The notes beneath the pieces are model-generated. The model was given only the letters and a program-made list of their open reading frames with translations. It did no database searches and was not told the origin of the DNA. The position numbers and the translations under genes were made by a program. This document shows positions 29,759 to 38,416 of a stretch of 64,000 bases of DNA, in pieces. Numbering within the stretch: the stretch's first letter is position 1; the number at the start of each line of letters is the position of its first letter. The stretch comes from Pseudomonas mucoides (lineage in GTDB: Bacteria; Pseudomonadota; Gammaproteobacteria; Pseudomonadales; Pseudomonadaceae): NCBI RefSeq assembly GCF_015461845.1, contig NZ_JACOPW010000001.1, positions 992,001 through 1,056,000 on the forward strand. The letters run 5' to 3'.

Positions 29759-30232
29759 TTAGTGATGCTTGTTTTTGTGCTTATGCTTGTGACCGTTCCC
29801 GTGGCCGGAATGTGAGCTGCCATTGTTGCCGTCGTCGCCCAGGTTGTTCCCGACTGCACCACCCGCGGCACCGCCAAGGCCCGCGCCGATGGTCGAACCG
29901 GTCGAGCCGCCGAGGCTGTTGCCAACCACTGAGCCACCTGCTGCACCTAAACCACCGCCAATAGCCGCCTCGTTGCGATTGCCTTTACTCGCCCCGACTG
30001 CGCTACCGGCCGCACCACCAACGCCCGCGCCAATAGCGGCGCCTGTGCTGCCGCCCAATTGTCCGCCGACGACGTTACCCAACGCACCACCCAGACCGCC
30101 GCCCACTGCAGCGGTGCCGTCGCCGGCCGCCATTGCACCTTGAGCCGCGAACAGTCCAACCACAAACGCAGACAGCACCAAACGTCGAGCAATGATGTTT
30201 CTACACTTTTTGCCGTTGTTAACCGGAGTCAT
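29759..30232 (-). CDS. Secreted glycine-zipper protein with His-rich tail
   Basis: The 157-residue protein has a signal peptide (cleavage after GAMA, about residue 35), then many GxxxG-type glycine-zipper repeats (GGGLGGALGNVVGGQLGG, GAGVGGAAGSAVGAS). It ends in a His/Lys-rich tail (GHGNGHKHKHKNKHH) that could bind metal. Such proteins often insert in or under the outer membrane. A paralogue lacking most of the tail lies directly upstream. Confidence 0.75.
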   Translation of the reverse strand: MTPVNNGKKCRNIIARRLVLSAFVVGLFAAQGAMAAGDGTAAVGGGLGGALGNVVGGQLGGSTGAAIGAGVGGAAGSAVGASKGNRNEAAIGGGLGAAGGSVVGNSLGGSTGSTIGAGLGGAAGGAVGNNLGDDGNNGSSHSGHGNGHKHKHKNKHH

Positions 30233-30303
30233 GGGAAGCCTCTTATTCTACGGGGGTATACGACCTTTGAGGCTTGGGTCAAAGAATCGTTCATTAACGA
30301 AAA

Positions 30304-30324
30304 AGCCCGGCGTTTAGCCGGGCT
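30304..30324 (-). terminator. Terminator after the second glycine-zipper gene
   Basis: AGCCCGGC-GTTTA-GCCGGGCT with A-run on the left. It lies 23 bp downstream of the 30347-30718 gene on the minus strand. Confidence 0.8.
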
Positions 30325-30346
30325 CTTCGATGCTGATCGATCAGGA

Positions 30347-30718
30347 TCAGTGACGCTTGTGACCGTTGGCCAGGTTGCTGCCAACGCCGCCGCCCAAAGC
30401 ACCACCCAAACCAGCGCCGATGGTGGAACCGCTCTTGCCACCCAGGCTGTTGCCGATCACCGAACCGCCGGCCGCGCCAACGCCACCACCAATGGCAGCG
30501 GAAGTACGGTGGCCTTTGCGTGCTGTAACAGCACTGCCGGCTGCGCCCGCTACGCCCGCACCAATCGCTGCGCCGGTGCTGCCGCCCATGCTTTGGCCGA
30601 CCACATTACCCAGCGCACCGCCCAGACCGCCGCCAATTGCCGCGGTGCCATCACTGGCAGCCATCGCACCTTGAGCAACCAGAAGCCCAAGAACCAGTGC
30701 AGGCAGAGTTAAACGCAT
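30347..30718 (-). CDS. Secreted glycine-zipper protein
   Basis: The 123-residue protein has a signal peptide (MRLTLPALVLGLLVAQGAMA) and two blocks of glycine-zipper repeats (GGGLGGALGNVVGQSMGG and GAGLGGALGGGVGSN). It is clearly paralogous to the downstream 157-residue protein, a tandem duplication, but ends in a short NGHKRH instead of the long His/Lys tail. Each copy has its own terminator, so they are probably separate transcripts. Confidence 0.75.
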   Translation of the reverse strand: MRLTLPALVLGLLVAQGAMAASDGTAAIGGGLGGALGNVVGQSMGGSTGAAIGAGVAGAAGSAVTARKGHRTSAAIGGGVGAAGGSVIGNSLGGKSGSTIGAGLGGALGGGVGSNLANGHKRH

Positions 30719-30866
30719 GACGAAAACCTCAAAAATAGGGAGATAAATGAAAGGCGGGGATTGAATGCTTTAGCGCACGAAACGTCCACACAAAAACCTC
30801 CGCACCTCGCAATTAGCGACGGTTGGACAGCGTTTATGGAAAAGGTTTTATGGCAGGCAAAAAAAA

Positions 30867-30884
30867 GCCCGCTGGGGAACGGGC
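30867..30884 (-). terminator. Terminator-like hairpin
   Basis: GCCCG-CTGGGGAA-CGGGC next to an A-run (T-tract on the minus strand). No gene ends directly at it. It may be a backup terminator for the gene at 31055. Confidence 0.5.
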
Positions 30885-31017
30885 CAGGTACTGCTTTCTA
30901 ACGGATGGTTTGAGCCTACGGGCGATGCTGTGAAAAGTTTGTGAAAAAACAAACGACCAACACCACCGAGCGTCTGCCGCCGGGTTTTCAACCGACAATG
31001 GGTGCTGCAACAACGAA

Positions 31018-31041
31018 AAACCCCGCTGAATGGCGGGGTTT
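31018..31041 (-). terminator. Terminator after the 62-residue gene
   Basis: AAACCCCGC-TGAATG-GCGGGGTTT with A-run on the left, 14 bp after the stop of the gene at 31055-31243. Confidence 0.75.
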
Positions 31042-31054
31042 GTGCGGTTAACGG

Positions 31055-31243
31055 TTACTTCCTGGAAGGCGCTGCCACTCTCGGTAGAAATTTCGACTTC
31101 GGCCCTCTGGGCACGGTGGATTTCACTTTGCCGACCTGGACCGGGTCTTCCCCGAAGCCCGCCACATACTCTGTCTGGCCGCATTTAACGCAATTGTTGA
31201 TTGGAAATTCAGCCCCGTCGTCTTCGATATACGGATCAGCCAT
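31055..31243 (-). CDS. Small hypothetical protein with one CxxC
   Basis: The 62-residue protein starts MADPYIEDDGAEFPINN and has a single CVKCG pair near residue 18 and a basic C-terminus (GPKSKFLPRVAAPSRK). One CxxC is too few for a complete zinc ribbon by itself; it could pair in a dimer. GGAAGAGG lies just before the ATG, and a terminator follows. I do not recognise the family. Confidence 0.55.
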   Translation of the reverse strand: MADPYIEDDGAEFPINNCVKCGQTEYVAGFGEDPVQVGKVKSTVPRGPKSKFLPRVAAPSRK

Positions 31244-31420
31244 ACCTCTTCCCCTCTCAAAAAGGGTCGACACCGGCAAAGCCATTTGCCTGAAAAATAT
31301 CGACCACCAAGGCTTTTGAGACTAGTCGGTCATTACCGGACTTGTAATTCAGATTGTTGCGTGCCCGACGAATGGCCCGCGCTGCGACCGATAAAACACC
31401 TCGCGATCAAACAAATCGAA

Positions 31421-31741
31421 TCACTTCAATCTGACCGCTGTCCCCGTCACAAACACCACGACCATCCCGCCCTTGCCAGCCGGCATGCTGATCTCAAAAT
31501 CGAGCCCTACCACGGCGTCCGCCTGAAGCGCTCGCGCCCGCTCCTTGATCTCGTCAGTCGCCTGAATCCGCGCTTCCTTCAACGCCCGCTCCAACGTCTG
31601 AGAACGCCCACCGAAAAAATCCCGCATCCCGGCAAACACGTCGCGGATAACGTTCACGCCCTGCACTGACTCGGCACTGACGATATCCAGGTAGGCGGTG
31701 ATCTGACGGCCTTCGATGGCGTGGGTTGTGGTGGTGATCAT
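31421..31741 (-). CDS. YbjQ family (UPF0145) protein
   Basis: The 106-residue protein matches the YbjQ/DUF74 family throughout: ITAYLDIVSAESVQGVN, then FFGGRSQTLERALKEARIQA and ADAVVGLDFEIS. These proteins form pentamers and are called heavy-metal-binding on weak grounds; the function is unknown. It lies 27 bp downstream of the serine hydrolase gene on the same strand and could be co-transcribed. Confidence 0.88.
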   Translation of the reverse strand: MITTTTHAIEGRQITAYLDIVSAESVQGVNVIRDVFAGMRDFFGGRSQTLERALKEARIQATDEIKERARALQADAVVGLDFEISMPAGKGGMVVVFVTGTAVRLK

Positions 31742-31768
31742 AGGAATTCCTTCTTTATAAACAGCGAA

Positions 31769-33097
31769 TCAAGGCAACTTGGACAAAAACGCGGCCAACG
31801 CATCAAACGCCGGCAGCGTCACCGGATCATTCGCCGAGTTACTGGCAACCGGGTGCGAGGCATAACGAACAATCACCATCTCGGCTTTCGGATCGACATA
31901 GATGCGCTGGCCATGAACGCCGCGCGCCATGAATGCCCCGCCCTCCTTGCCCGTCACCCACCACATCGAGCGGTAACTCCAGCCCTTCAACAAGTCATAA
32001 CCGGCCTTGGCGAAAACCTGTTTGTCGCCACCACGACGAATGTCATCCACGACGGCTTTGGGCACGATCTGCTGGCCGTTGAACTGGCCGTCATTGCGCA
32101 GCATCTCGCCAAACCGGGCGAGGTCTCGCAAGCCGGTGTTCAAGCCACCGCCAGCAAACGGCGTGCCGATGGCGTCCACGGTGAAATAGGCATCCTGCTC
32201 GGCGCCCAAACGACTCCAGATGCGCTCCGATAATAACTGCGCAACGTTGCGGCCGGTCGCTCGGGCGATGATCCAGCCGAGGACGTCGGTGTTGACGGTC
32301 TTGTAGCCAAACGCGCTGCCGTGTTTGCCTTGCAGTTGAACGGTCTGCAAAAACTCGTAGTAACTCCGCGGCCCGGTGTAGTCCTTGGGCTTGGGCAATG
32401 GACTGCCGGCCTTTGCGTGCGCCCAGACTTCGGCATTCGGGTCGGCATAGTCTTCGCTGTATTTGAGCGCGGTGGTCATGTCGAGGACCTGACGTACCGT
32501 GGCGTTGCCGAACGCGGAGGCCGCCAGTTCGGGAACGTAATCGGCGACAGGCTTGTTCGCATCGATTCGCCCCTCAGCCACCAACATTGCACCCAGCGTG
32601 CCGACCACGGATTTGGTCACTGACATCGCCGCGTGCTGACCTTCGGGTTTCAGCACACCGAAGTAGCGCTCATAGACCACCTTGCCCCTGTGCATCACCA
32701 CAATTCCGTCGGTGTAAGTGGCGGCGAGGGATTGATTCCAGGTCATCGCCTGCGTTGCGCCAAGCGGCGTGAAGCTGACGGCATCGATATCGTTGCGCAG
32801 CGCAGAAGTCAGCGGGACCGGGGCGCCGAGGCCTCGTGAAACGTTGATTGTCGGCATGAGCTGCCGGAAGTTCGAAACGCTCCAGCGCATAGCCGGGAAC
32901 TGGAAGTAACTGCCGTCCTCGAAGCGCACGGTGCGATCGGCAGGAGGTGGCGAACCGACCATCCAGCCCAGTTTGGCGGGGTCACTGGCTTCGGCGTCGG
33001 GGAATGTGGTTGCGGTGACGAGTGGTGACAGGGCGCATGCCAACACCGCAGTGATGGACCTGACAGTGCGGCGGTGAACAGCGCGAAGGTGAGGCAT
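31769..33097 (-). CDS. Secreted serine hydrolase of the beta-lactamase/class C family
   Basis: The 442-residue protein has a signal peptide (about residues 1-29) and the penicillin-binding-like SxxK motif in AMSVTKSVVG at about residue 170, with YSEDYAD downstream. The fold is that of EstB/6-aminohexanoate-dimer hydrolase-type esterases, so it is probably a periplasmic esterase or amidase rather than a true beta-lactamase. Full length. Confidence 0.85.
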   Translation of the reverse strand: MPHLRAVHRRTVRSITAVLACALSPLVTATTFPDAEASDPAKLGWMVGSPPPADRTVRFEDGSYFQFPAMRWSVSNFRQLMPTINVSRGLGAPVPLTSALRNDIDAVSFTPLGATQAMTWNQSLAATYTDGIVVMHRGKVVYERYFGVLKPEGQHAAMSVTKSVVGTLGAMLVAEGRIDANKPVADYVPELAASAFGNATVRQVLDMTTALKYSEDYADPNAEVWAHAKAGSPLPKPKDYTGPRSYYEFLQTVQLQGKHGSAFGYKTVNTDVLGWIIARATGRNVAQLLSERIWSRLGAEQDAYFTVDAIGTPFAGGGLNTGLRDLARFGEMLRNDGQFNGQQIVPKAVVDDIRRGGDKQVFAKAGYDLLKGWSYRSMWWVTGKEGGAFMARGVHGQRIYVDPKAEMVIVRYASHPVASNSANDPVTLPAFDALAAFLSKLP

Positions 33098-33148
33098 TGT
33101 GTCGATTCCATTCGAGGGGTTCGGCAGTCTAGCAGTCCCGACTTATCA

Positions 33149-34087
33149 CTAATGCGACGAAACATAAAAGGATGGCGTGGACGGCGCAGGCAACGCATAG
33201 GTCGCCTTCATCCACTCAATCTCAGCCTGGGGCGTTCGGCCGAAGAAGCGTTTGAACTCGCGACTGAATTGCGAGGCGCTTTCGTAGCCCACATTGAACG
33301 CCGCAGCCGAAGCGGTCATCGCGTTATGCAACATCAGCAATCGAGCCTGATGCAAGCGCGTCGACTTGAGGTATTGCATCGGAGACGAGTCCGTCACGCT
33401 ACGAAAATGCAGGTGAAAGCTGGGCACGCTCATGCTTGCTTCCTGGGCAAGGGACTCCACATCCAGGTGCTCGTGGTAGCAACTGTGGATCTTGCGGATG
33501 GCCCGAGTGACCTTGCCAAAGTGCCCCTGGCGATTAAGCGCAGCGCGCATTGAGCCACCCTGCTCGCCCGTCAGGATGCGGTAGTAGACTTCCCGCATCA
33601 GCGACGGGCCGAGTATGTGCGCATCACCCGGTCGACTCATGGCGTCAAGGAAACGCAGCGTCGAGGTACGTAACAAGTCGTCCATTGGCGACGCGTACAT
33701 GCCTTTGGGCTGGGCATCACTGGGTCCTAGTGCTTCATCGACTTGCAGCAGCAACTCGCTGGCCAGCTGGAAGTTCAGGCGCATGTAAACCGCCAGCATC
33801 GGCTCCGCTTCGCTGGCATCGGTCTCCATGGTGAACGGAACGGGGACGGAGACCACGAGATAATGCTGGGCGTCGTAAAGGTAGACATCATCGCCCAGAT
33901 ACCCGCGCTTGCGTCCTTGGCACAGGATCACGATGCCGGGGTCGTACAAAACCGGAGTGCGGGTCAGCGGGCGGTTTGAACGCAAAAAGCGCACGTCCTC
34001 CAGCGCGCTCAGGTTGTAGCCTTCAACCGGAGCGAGCTTTTCCATCAACTGCACCATGCGCGAGGTGCGTGAGTCGACCTGAGTCAT
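33149..34087 (-). CDS. AraC-family transcriptional regulator
   Basis: The 312-residue protein has an N-terminal AraC_N cupin-like domain (about 20-180) and two C-terminal helix-turn-helix segments (LDVESLAQEASMSVPSFHLHF and ASAAAFNVGYESASQFSREF). The FFGRTPQAEI ending is typical. The ATG at 34087 has GGGAG seven bases upstream. It follows an SDR gene by 22 bp on the same strand, so they likely form an operon. Confidence 0.92.
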   Translation of the reverse strand: MTQVDSRTSRMVQLMEKLAPVEGYNLSALEDVRFLRSNRPLTRTPVLYDPGIVILCQGRKRGYLGDDVYLYDAQHYLVVSVPVPFTMETDASEAEPMLAVYMRLNFQLASELLLQVDEALGPSDAQPKGMYASPMDDLLRTSTLRFLDAMSRPGDAHILGPSLMREVYYRILTGEQGGSMRAALNRQGHFGKVTRAIRKIHSCYHEHLDVESLAQEASMSVPSFHLHFRSVTDSSPMQYLKSTRLHQARLLMLHNAMTASAAAFNVGYESASQFSREFKRFFGRTPQAEIEWMKATYALPAPSTPSFYVSSH

Positions 34088-34109
34088 TAATGCTCCCTGT
34101 ACTTGCCGA

Positions 34110-34943
34110 TCAGCCATCGGTTGAACGGGTCACCGCTTCCCATTGATCTATTTCACTGGCAGCGCTGGCAAGCTTGTCACGCACCAGGCTCAATGCATCG
34201 CTACCCAACAACACGTGCGCAGGCGGCGTCGGACTGGCAATGACCTGCAACATCGCTTGTGCTGCTTTTCGCGGGTCGCCCAGCTGTTTACCGCTCTTCT
34301 CTTCGCGTGCCTTACGTACCGGGTCGAAACTGGCGTCATAGTCGGCAATGCTTCGCGGCGTGCGTTGCATCGAACGTCCTGCCCAGTCAGTGCGAAACGA
34401 GCCAGGTGCCACCGCCGTGACGAAGATATTGAAAGGCCGTAGCTCTTTGCTGAGTGTGTCCGAGATACCTTCGAGAGCAAACTTGCTGGCGCAATAGTAG
34501 GCGATACCCGGCATTGTGATGGTGCCGCCCATGGACGTGATATTGAGAATGTGACCGGCCCGACGCTTGCGGAAATAAGGCAGGAAGGCCTTGATCACCG
34601 CTACCGCGCCGAAGACATTGACGTCGAACTGATGACGCATCTCATCCAGCGGCGACTCCTCGAGGATGCCCTCATGTCCGTAGCCGGCATTGTTGACCAA
34701 TACATCGACCGGGCCGTGGTTTGCTTCAACCTCCGCTATGACGCTGTCGATGCGATCAAAGTCCGTTACATCCAGGATGACCCCATGAACACTGTCCGGG
34801 GAAAGAGCCTGAAAAGCTTGCAACGCGCTTTCACTGCGAACGGTGCCGATGACGCGATGGCCCGCTGCAAGCGCTTCTTGCGCCAGGGCGTTGCCGAAGC
34901 CGCTGCTGACCCCGGTGATGAAGAGGGTTTTTCTGCTGATCAT
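34110..34943 (-). CDS. SDR-family oxidoreductase
   Basis: The 277-residue classical SDR has cofactor motif TGVSSGFGNALA, NNAGYGHEG and catalytic YCASK near residue 150. The pattern fits the retinol-dehydrogenase-like group often paired with AraC regulators. Start at 34943 (MISRKTLFITG) is set by GGAG six bases upstream; ATG at 34949 is too close to it. The substrate is unknown. Confidence 0.9.
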   Translation of the reverse strand: MISRKTLFITGVSSGFGNALAQEALAAGHRVIGTVRSESALQAFQALSPDSVHGVILDVTDFDRIDSVIAEVEANHGPVDVLVNNAGYGHEGILEESPLDEMRHQFDVNVFGAVAVIKAFLPYFRKRRAGHILNITSMGGTITMPGIAYYCASKFALEGISDTLSKELRPFNIFVTAVAPGSFRTDWAGRSMQRTPRSIADYDASFDPVRKAREEKSGKQLGDPRKAAQAMLQVIASPTPPAHVLLGSDALSLVRDKLASAASEIDQWEAVTRSTDG

Positions 34944-35140
34944 GGCCATCTCCGACAAGTAGGTGTGGTGCCATGGTAGCTATCGCAAACCAGGCGACCT
35001 ATGCCGATTTGTCTTCGAGCATTGCCTATTCGTATCAGGGGCAAGAGTGAGGTGGGCGCAGTTAGCCATTCGGCAGTTGTTTGTCGTGCGCTTTCGATGG
35101 GTCACTGGCCAGACTCTTTTTCAGCCCCCGGAAACCACAA

Positions 35141-35170
35141 AACCCCTGATTTCTCTCGAAATCAGGGGTT
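35141..35170 (-). terminator. Strong hairpin downstream of tRNA-Ser
   Basis: AACCCCTGATTTC-TCTC-GAAATCAGGGGTT is a perfect 13-bp stem 16 bp after the tRNA 3' end; the T-tract on the minus strand is short. Confidence 0.75.
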
Positions 35171-35186
35171 CTGGTTACATCGAATT

Positions 35187-35276
35187 TGGCGGTGAAGGAG
35201 AGATTCGAACTCTCGATACAATTTCTTGTATACACACTTTCCAGGCGTGCTCCTTAAGCCACTCGGACACTTCACC
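35187..35276 (-). tRNA. tRNA-Ser (anticodon GGA)
   Basis: The minus strand folds as a type II tRNA. The acceptor stem is GGTGAAG/CTTCACC, the anticodon loop CTGGAAA (GGA, reading UCC/UCU), the variable arm is long, and the T-loop is TTCGAAT with stem GAGAG/CTCTC. An encoded CCA ends it. Confidence 0.96.
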
Positions 35277-35584
35277 GTATCTCGTCAAACAAGTTCTGTC
35301 TGTCGAGGCGCGCTAATGTAGTCGAAACCTTTTCCGATGGCAAACTTTTTTTGCAGAATTTTCATGCGCTTAGCGTTTTAGTCGTTCCACCGGGTTTGGC
35401 GTCATGGCAAACCTGCCAATCTCCGGCTTCGCGCCTGCTTCTATATAGAAGGGAACGCGCCGCGGATGTGGCGGGCTACGCTTGTGCGGCGGGGAAAGGG
35501 TGACTGGCGGGTCAGTCACGGCGCTTTACCTGGCCTGTCGCGGTGGGTAACGTCTGCCCCAACTTTCATACAAGGAATAGCGTC
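35277..35584. other. Intergenic region between tRNA-Ser and the crotonase gene
   Basis: No gene seen. It contains the tRNA promoter and a 12-bp palindrome, TTCTATATAGAA (35439-35450), of unknown role. Confidence 0.55.
35315..35344 (-). promoter_or_regulatory. Probable promoter of tRNA-Ser
   Basis: On the minus strand, TTTGCC, an 18-bp spacer and TACATT lie about 40 bp upstream of the tRNA 5' end, a fair sigma-70 match. Confidence 0.55.
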
Positions 35585-36274
35585 ATGAGTGAGTTGATTT
35601 CCTACCATCTCGAAGACGGTATCGCGACCCTGACCCTGAGCAATGGCAAGGTCAATGCCATCTCGCCCGACGTGATTGCCGCGTTTAACGCTGCGCTGGA
35701 TCAGGCAGTGACTGATCGTGCGGTGGTGATCATTACCGGTACGCCGGGGATTCTGTCCGGTGGTTATGACTTGAAGGTGATGACGTCCGGTCCGAAAGAA
35801 GCCGTGGCATTGGTCACTGCCGGTTCGACGCTGGCCCGTCGCCTGCTGTCGCACCCGTTCCCGGTGATCGTGGCGTGCCCTGGGCATGCCGTGGCCAAGG
35901 GTGCGTTCCTGCTGTTGTCGGCGGATTACCGCATTGGGGTTGATGGCCCGTTCAGCATTGGTCTGAACGAAGTGCAGATCGGCATGACCATGCACCACGC
36001 CGGTATCGAGATTGCCCGTGATCGCCTGAGCAAGGCTGCGCTGCATCGCTCGGTGATCAATGGCGAGATGTTCACTCCGAAGAGCGCCGTAGACGCAGGT
36101 TTCCTCGACGTGGTGGTCTCGGCCGAAGAGCTGGAGGGCGCCGCGCTGGCAGCCGCTCGTCAATTGAAGAAGATCAACATGACCGCGCACAAGAACACCA
36201 AGTTGAAAGTACGCAAGGCGCTGCTGGAGACGCTGGATAACGCAATCATCCTCGATCAGCAACACTTGGGTTAA
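35585..36274 (+). CDS. Crotonase/enoyl-CoA hydratase family protein
   Basis: The 229-residue protein has the crotonase fold: GIATLTLSNGKVNAISP at the start, the oxyanion-hole segment ILSGGYDLKVM near residue 60, and AVAKGAFLLLSADYRIG near residue 105. The usual catalytic glutamates are not evident at their standard positions, so the reaction is unclear (hydratase, isomerase or other). Start at 35585 (MSELISYHLEDG). A terminator follows. Confidence 0.85.
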   Translation: MSELISYHLEDGIATLTLSNGKVNAISPDVIAAFNAALDQAVTDRAVVIITGTPGILSGGYDLKVMTSGPKEAVALVTAGSTLARRLLSHPFPVIVACPGHAVAKGAFLLLSADYRIGVDGPFSIGLNEVQIGMTMHHAGIEIARDRLSKAALHRSVINGEMFTPKSAVDAGFLDVVVSAEELEGAALAAARQLKKINMTAHKNTKLKVRKALLETLDNAIILDQQHLG

Positions 36275-36293
36275 GCCCAGACTCGCAGCGTTG

Positions 36294-36322
36294 AAAAGCC
36301 CGACCGTCGAGTCGGGCTTTTT
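36294..36322 (+). terminator. Terminator after the crotonase gene
   Basis: AAAAGCCCGAC-CGTCGA-GTCGGGCTTTTT, 20 bp after the stop codon. Confidence 0.9.
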
Positions 36323-36488
36323 CTTACCCATGATGTTGAAAAGTCTGTAACCGCTCTAGAACGCGTCTGACCCACAAGTCGGAAACATGCGCACAAACAT
36401 CGCCTATCTCCCTCCTCTATAGCGGCAATTGCCGAAAACAGTGCACATCCGTACACTGCGCCACCTTTTGTCCCGGTGGGGCCTGTAA

Positions 36489-37211
36489 ATGCTGTTTGTG
36501 TTTCGTATGTTCTTGATGGGCCTGCACTTTATTCTGGCCGGTGTGCTTGGGGTGATTCTGGGCCTGTGTCGCCCGTTCAACCCGGACAACAGCCGTTTGT
36601 GCGCACGTCTCTATGCGTGGCCGGCGATGTGTATTTTGCGTTTACGGGTGAAGGCCGATGTCGGGCCGTTGATGAACAAGCCTGACAGCTGCGTGATCAT
36701 CGCCAATCACCAATCCAACTACGACCTGTTTGTATTCGGCAACGTGGTGCCCCGCCGTACCGTGTGCATCGGCAAAAAGAGCCTGAAGTGGGTGCCGCTG
36801 TTCGGGCAGTTGTTCTGGCTGGCCGGCAACGTGTTGATCGATCGCGGCAATGCGCACAAGGCGCGCCAGTCGATGTTGACCACCACGCACACCTTGCAGC
36901 ATGAAGACACGTCGATCTGGGTCTTTCCGGAAGGCACGCGCAACCTGGGCGAAGAGTTGCTGCCGTTCAAGAAAGGCGCGTTCCAAATGGCGATTGCTGC
37001 CGGCGTACCAATCGTGCCCGTGTGCGTCAGCAGTTACGTCAAACACATGCGATTGAACCGCTGGCGCAGTGGGAAAATTCTGATTCGCTCGCTGCCGGCG
37101 ATTCCGACAGCAGGATTGAGTCTGGACGACATACCCCTGCTGATGGCCCAGTGCCGCGAACAGATGCGCGAGTGCATCGCTTCGATGGATCGGCAACTGC
37201 AAGCCGCTTAA
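36489..37211 (+). CDS. 1-acyl-sn-glycerol-3-phosphate acyltransferase (PlsC-type)
   Basis: The 240-residue inner-membrane enzyme has an N-terminal hydrophobic segment (about 5-28), the acyltransferase motif NHQSNYD near residue 73, the FPEGTRN motif near residue 146 and VPIVPVCVSSY near residue 172. It would acylate lysophosphatidic acid in phospholipid synthesis. Pseudomonas carries several PlsC paralogues, so I do not assign a specific name. A terminator follows. Confidence 0.9.
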   Translation: MLFVFRMFLMGLHFILAGVLGVILGLCRPFNPDNSRLCARLYAWPAMCILRLRVKADVGPLMNKPDSCVIIANHQSNYDLFVFGNVVPRRTVCIGKKSLKWVPLFGQLFWLAGNVLIDRGNAHKARQSMLTTTHTLQHEDTSIWVFPEGTRNLGEELLPFKKGAFQMAIAAGVPIVPVCVSSYVKHMRLNRWRSGKILIRSLPAIPTAGLSLDDIPLLMAQCREQMRECIASMDRQLQAA

Positions 37212-37243
37212 AAAAGAAACCCGCCTGGTGCGGGTTTTCTTTT
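37212..37243 (+). terminator. Terminator after the acyltransferase gene
   Basis: GAAACCCGC-CTGGT-GCGGGTTTTC followed by a T-run, starting at the stop codon. Confidence 0.85.
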
Positions 37244-37359
37244 GCCTTCGAACTTTCACCTTCGAACTCTGCAGAGTTCGCTCACTCTGAAGCATCAGAC
37301 AAGGCTAAGCTGAAGATTGCCTGCCACTGCCACCTGCTAATAAGAAGTGAACCTGAATC

Positions 37360-38331
37360 ATGGGTAGAGTTGTTGCTGCTGCGGTTTACAGCGCCGGTAA
37401 GAAAGTCACCAACATCACCCTCGACGAGGGCGCAGCCTGGGCCGCAAAACCCGGCCACTTTGTCTGGATCGGCCTCGAAGAGCCGGACGCCCAGGAGCTG
37501 GCCAACCTGCAACGCCAGTTCAACCTGCACGAACTGGCCATCGAAGATGCCCTGGAAAAACACAGCCGGCCGAAACTCGAAACCTTTGGCGACGCATTGT
37601 TTATCGTCACGTATTCGCCCATTCGTAACGAAGGCAAACTGCAGTTCATCGAGACGCATATCTTTGCCGGTAACGGCTACATCATCACTGCACGCAATGG
37701 TCATTCGGCGTCCTATGCCTATGTCCGGCAACGCTGTGAGGCGCGCCCGTTGTTGCTTGAACACGGGGAGGACTTCGTGCTCTATGCCCTCCTCGACTTT
37801 GTGATCGAAAACTACCAGCCCGTGGGCGAAGCGATCCACGCCGAGATCGATGAGCTGGAGCGCAACGTGTTGTGCAGTGCGTTGAATGAACATGACATCC
37901 AGAAACTGCACGGCCTGCGCCGGGACGTATTGCGCCTGCGTCGTTATGCGGCGCCGATGGTGGAGATTGGTGAGGAATTGCAGAAACTGAGCTTCCCGTT
38001 CATCGACAAGAACATGCGCCCGTACTTCCGGGATGTGCAGATTCACGTGACGCGGCAGATGGAAGACCTGACGACCCTGGCCGACATTGCCAGCCAGACG
38101 ATTGAGGTGGGGGTGTTGCTGGAGGCTTCACGCCAGAGCGTGGTGCAGCGCAAATTTGCCGCGTGGGCGGCGATTTTGGCGTTTCCGACGGCGGTGGCCG
38201 GGATTTACGGGATGAACTTTCAAAACATGCCGGAGCTGGCGTGGCACTACGGGTACTTCGGGGTGTTGGGGTTTATTGCGGTGGGATGCACAAGTTTGTG
38301 GGCGAGTTTCAAGAAGTCGGGGTGGTTGTAG
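37360..38331 (+). CDS. corA: CorA-family magnesium/divalent cation transporter
   Basis: The 323-residue protein has a long cytoplasmic domain (about 1-260) and two C-terminal membrane helices. The signature YGMNFQNMPE between the helices is the GMN pore motif of CorA. The family forms pentameric channels in the inner membrane. The ATG at 37360 gives MGRVVAAAVYSAGKK. Confidence 0.93.
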   Translation: MGRVVAAAVYSAGKKVTNITLDEGAAWAAKPGHFVWIGLEEPDAQELANLQRQFNLHELAIEDALEKHSRPKLETFGDALFIVTYSPIRNEGKLQFIETHIFAGNGYIITARNGHSASYAYVRQRCEARPLLLEHGEDFVLYALLDFVIENYQPVGEAIHAEIDELERNVLCSALNEHDIQKLHGLRRDVLRLRRYAAPMVEIGEELQKLSFPFIDKNMRPYFRDVQIHVTRQMEDLTTLADIASQTIEVGVLLEASRQSVVQRKFAAWAAILAFPTAVAGIYGMNFQNMPELAWHYGYFGVLGFIAVGCTSLWASFKKSGWL

Positions 38332-38354
38332 CCACTACCCAGGTGTCAGTGACA

Positions 38355-38407
38355 ATCGCGAGCAAGCTCGCTCCCACAAGGGTATCTCCATTGTGGGTGC
38401 GAGCTTG
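38355..38407. repeat. REP pair after corA
   Basis: Arms ATCGCGAGCAAGCTCGCTCC and TGTGGGTGCGAGCTTG lie between convergent corA and the amidotransferase gene. Confidence 0.7.
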
Positions 38408-38416
38408 AATCAGGTT

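Larger units (their letters stand above)
30719..31054. other. Intergenic region without a convincing gene
   Basis: I see no coding region here. It holds two minus-strand terminator hairpins (30867-30884 and 31018-31041) and the promoter region of the glycine-zipper gene. Confidence 0.6.

Noticed and set aside
34963..35316. 117-codon plus-strand frame
   Set aside because: It runs antisense through the tRNA-Ser gene.
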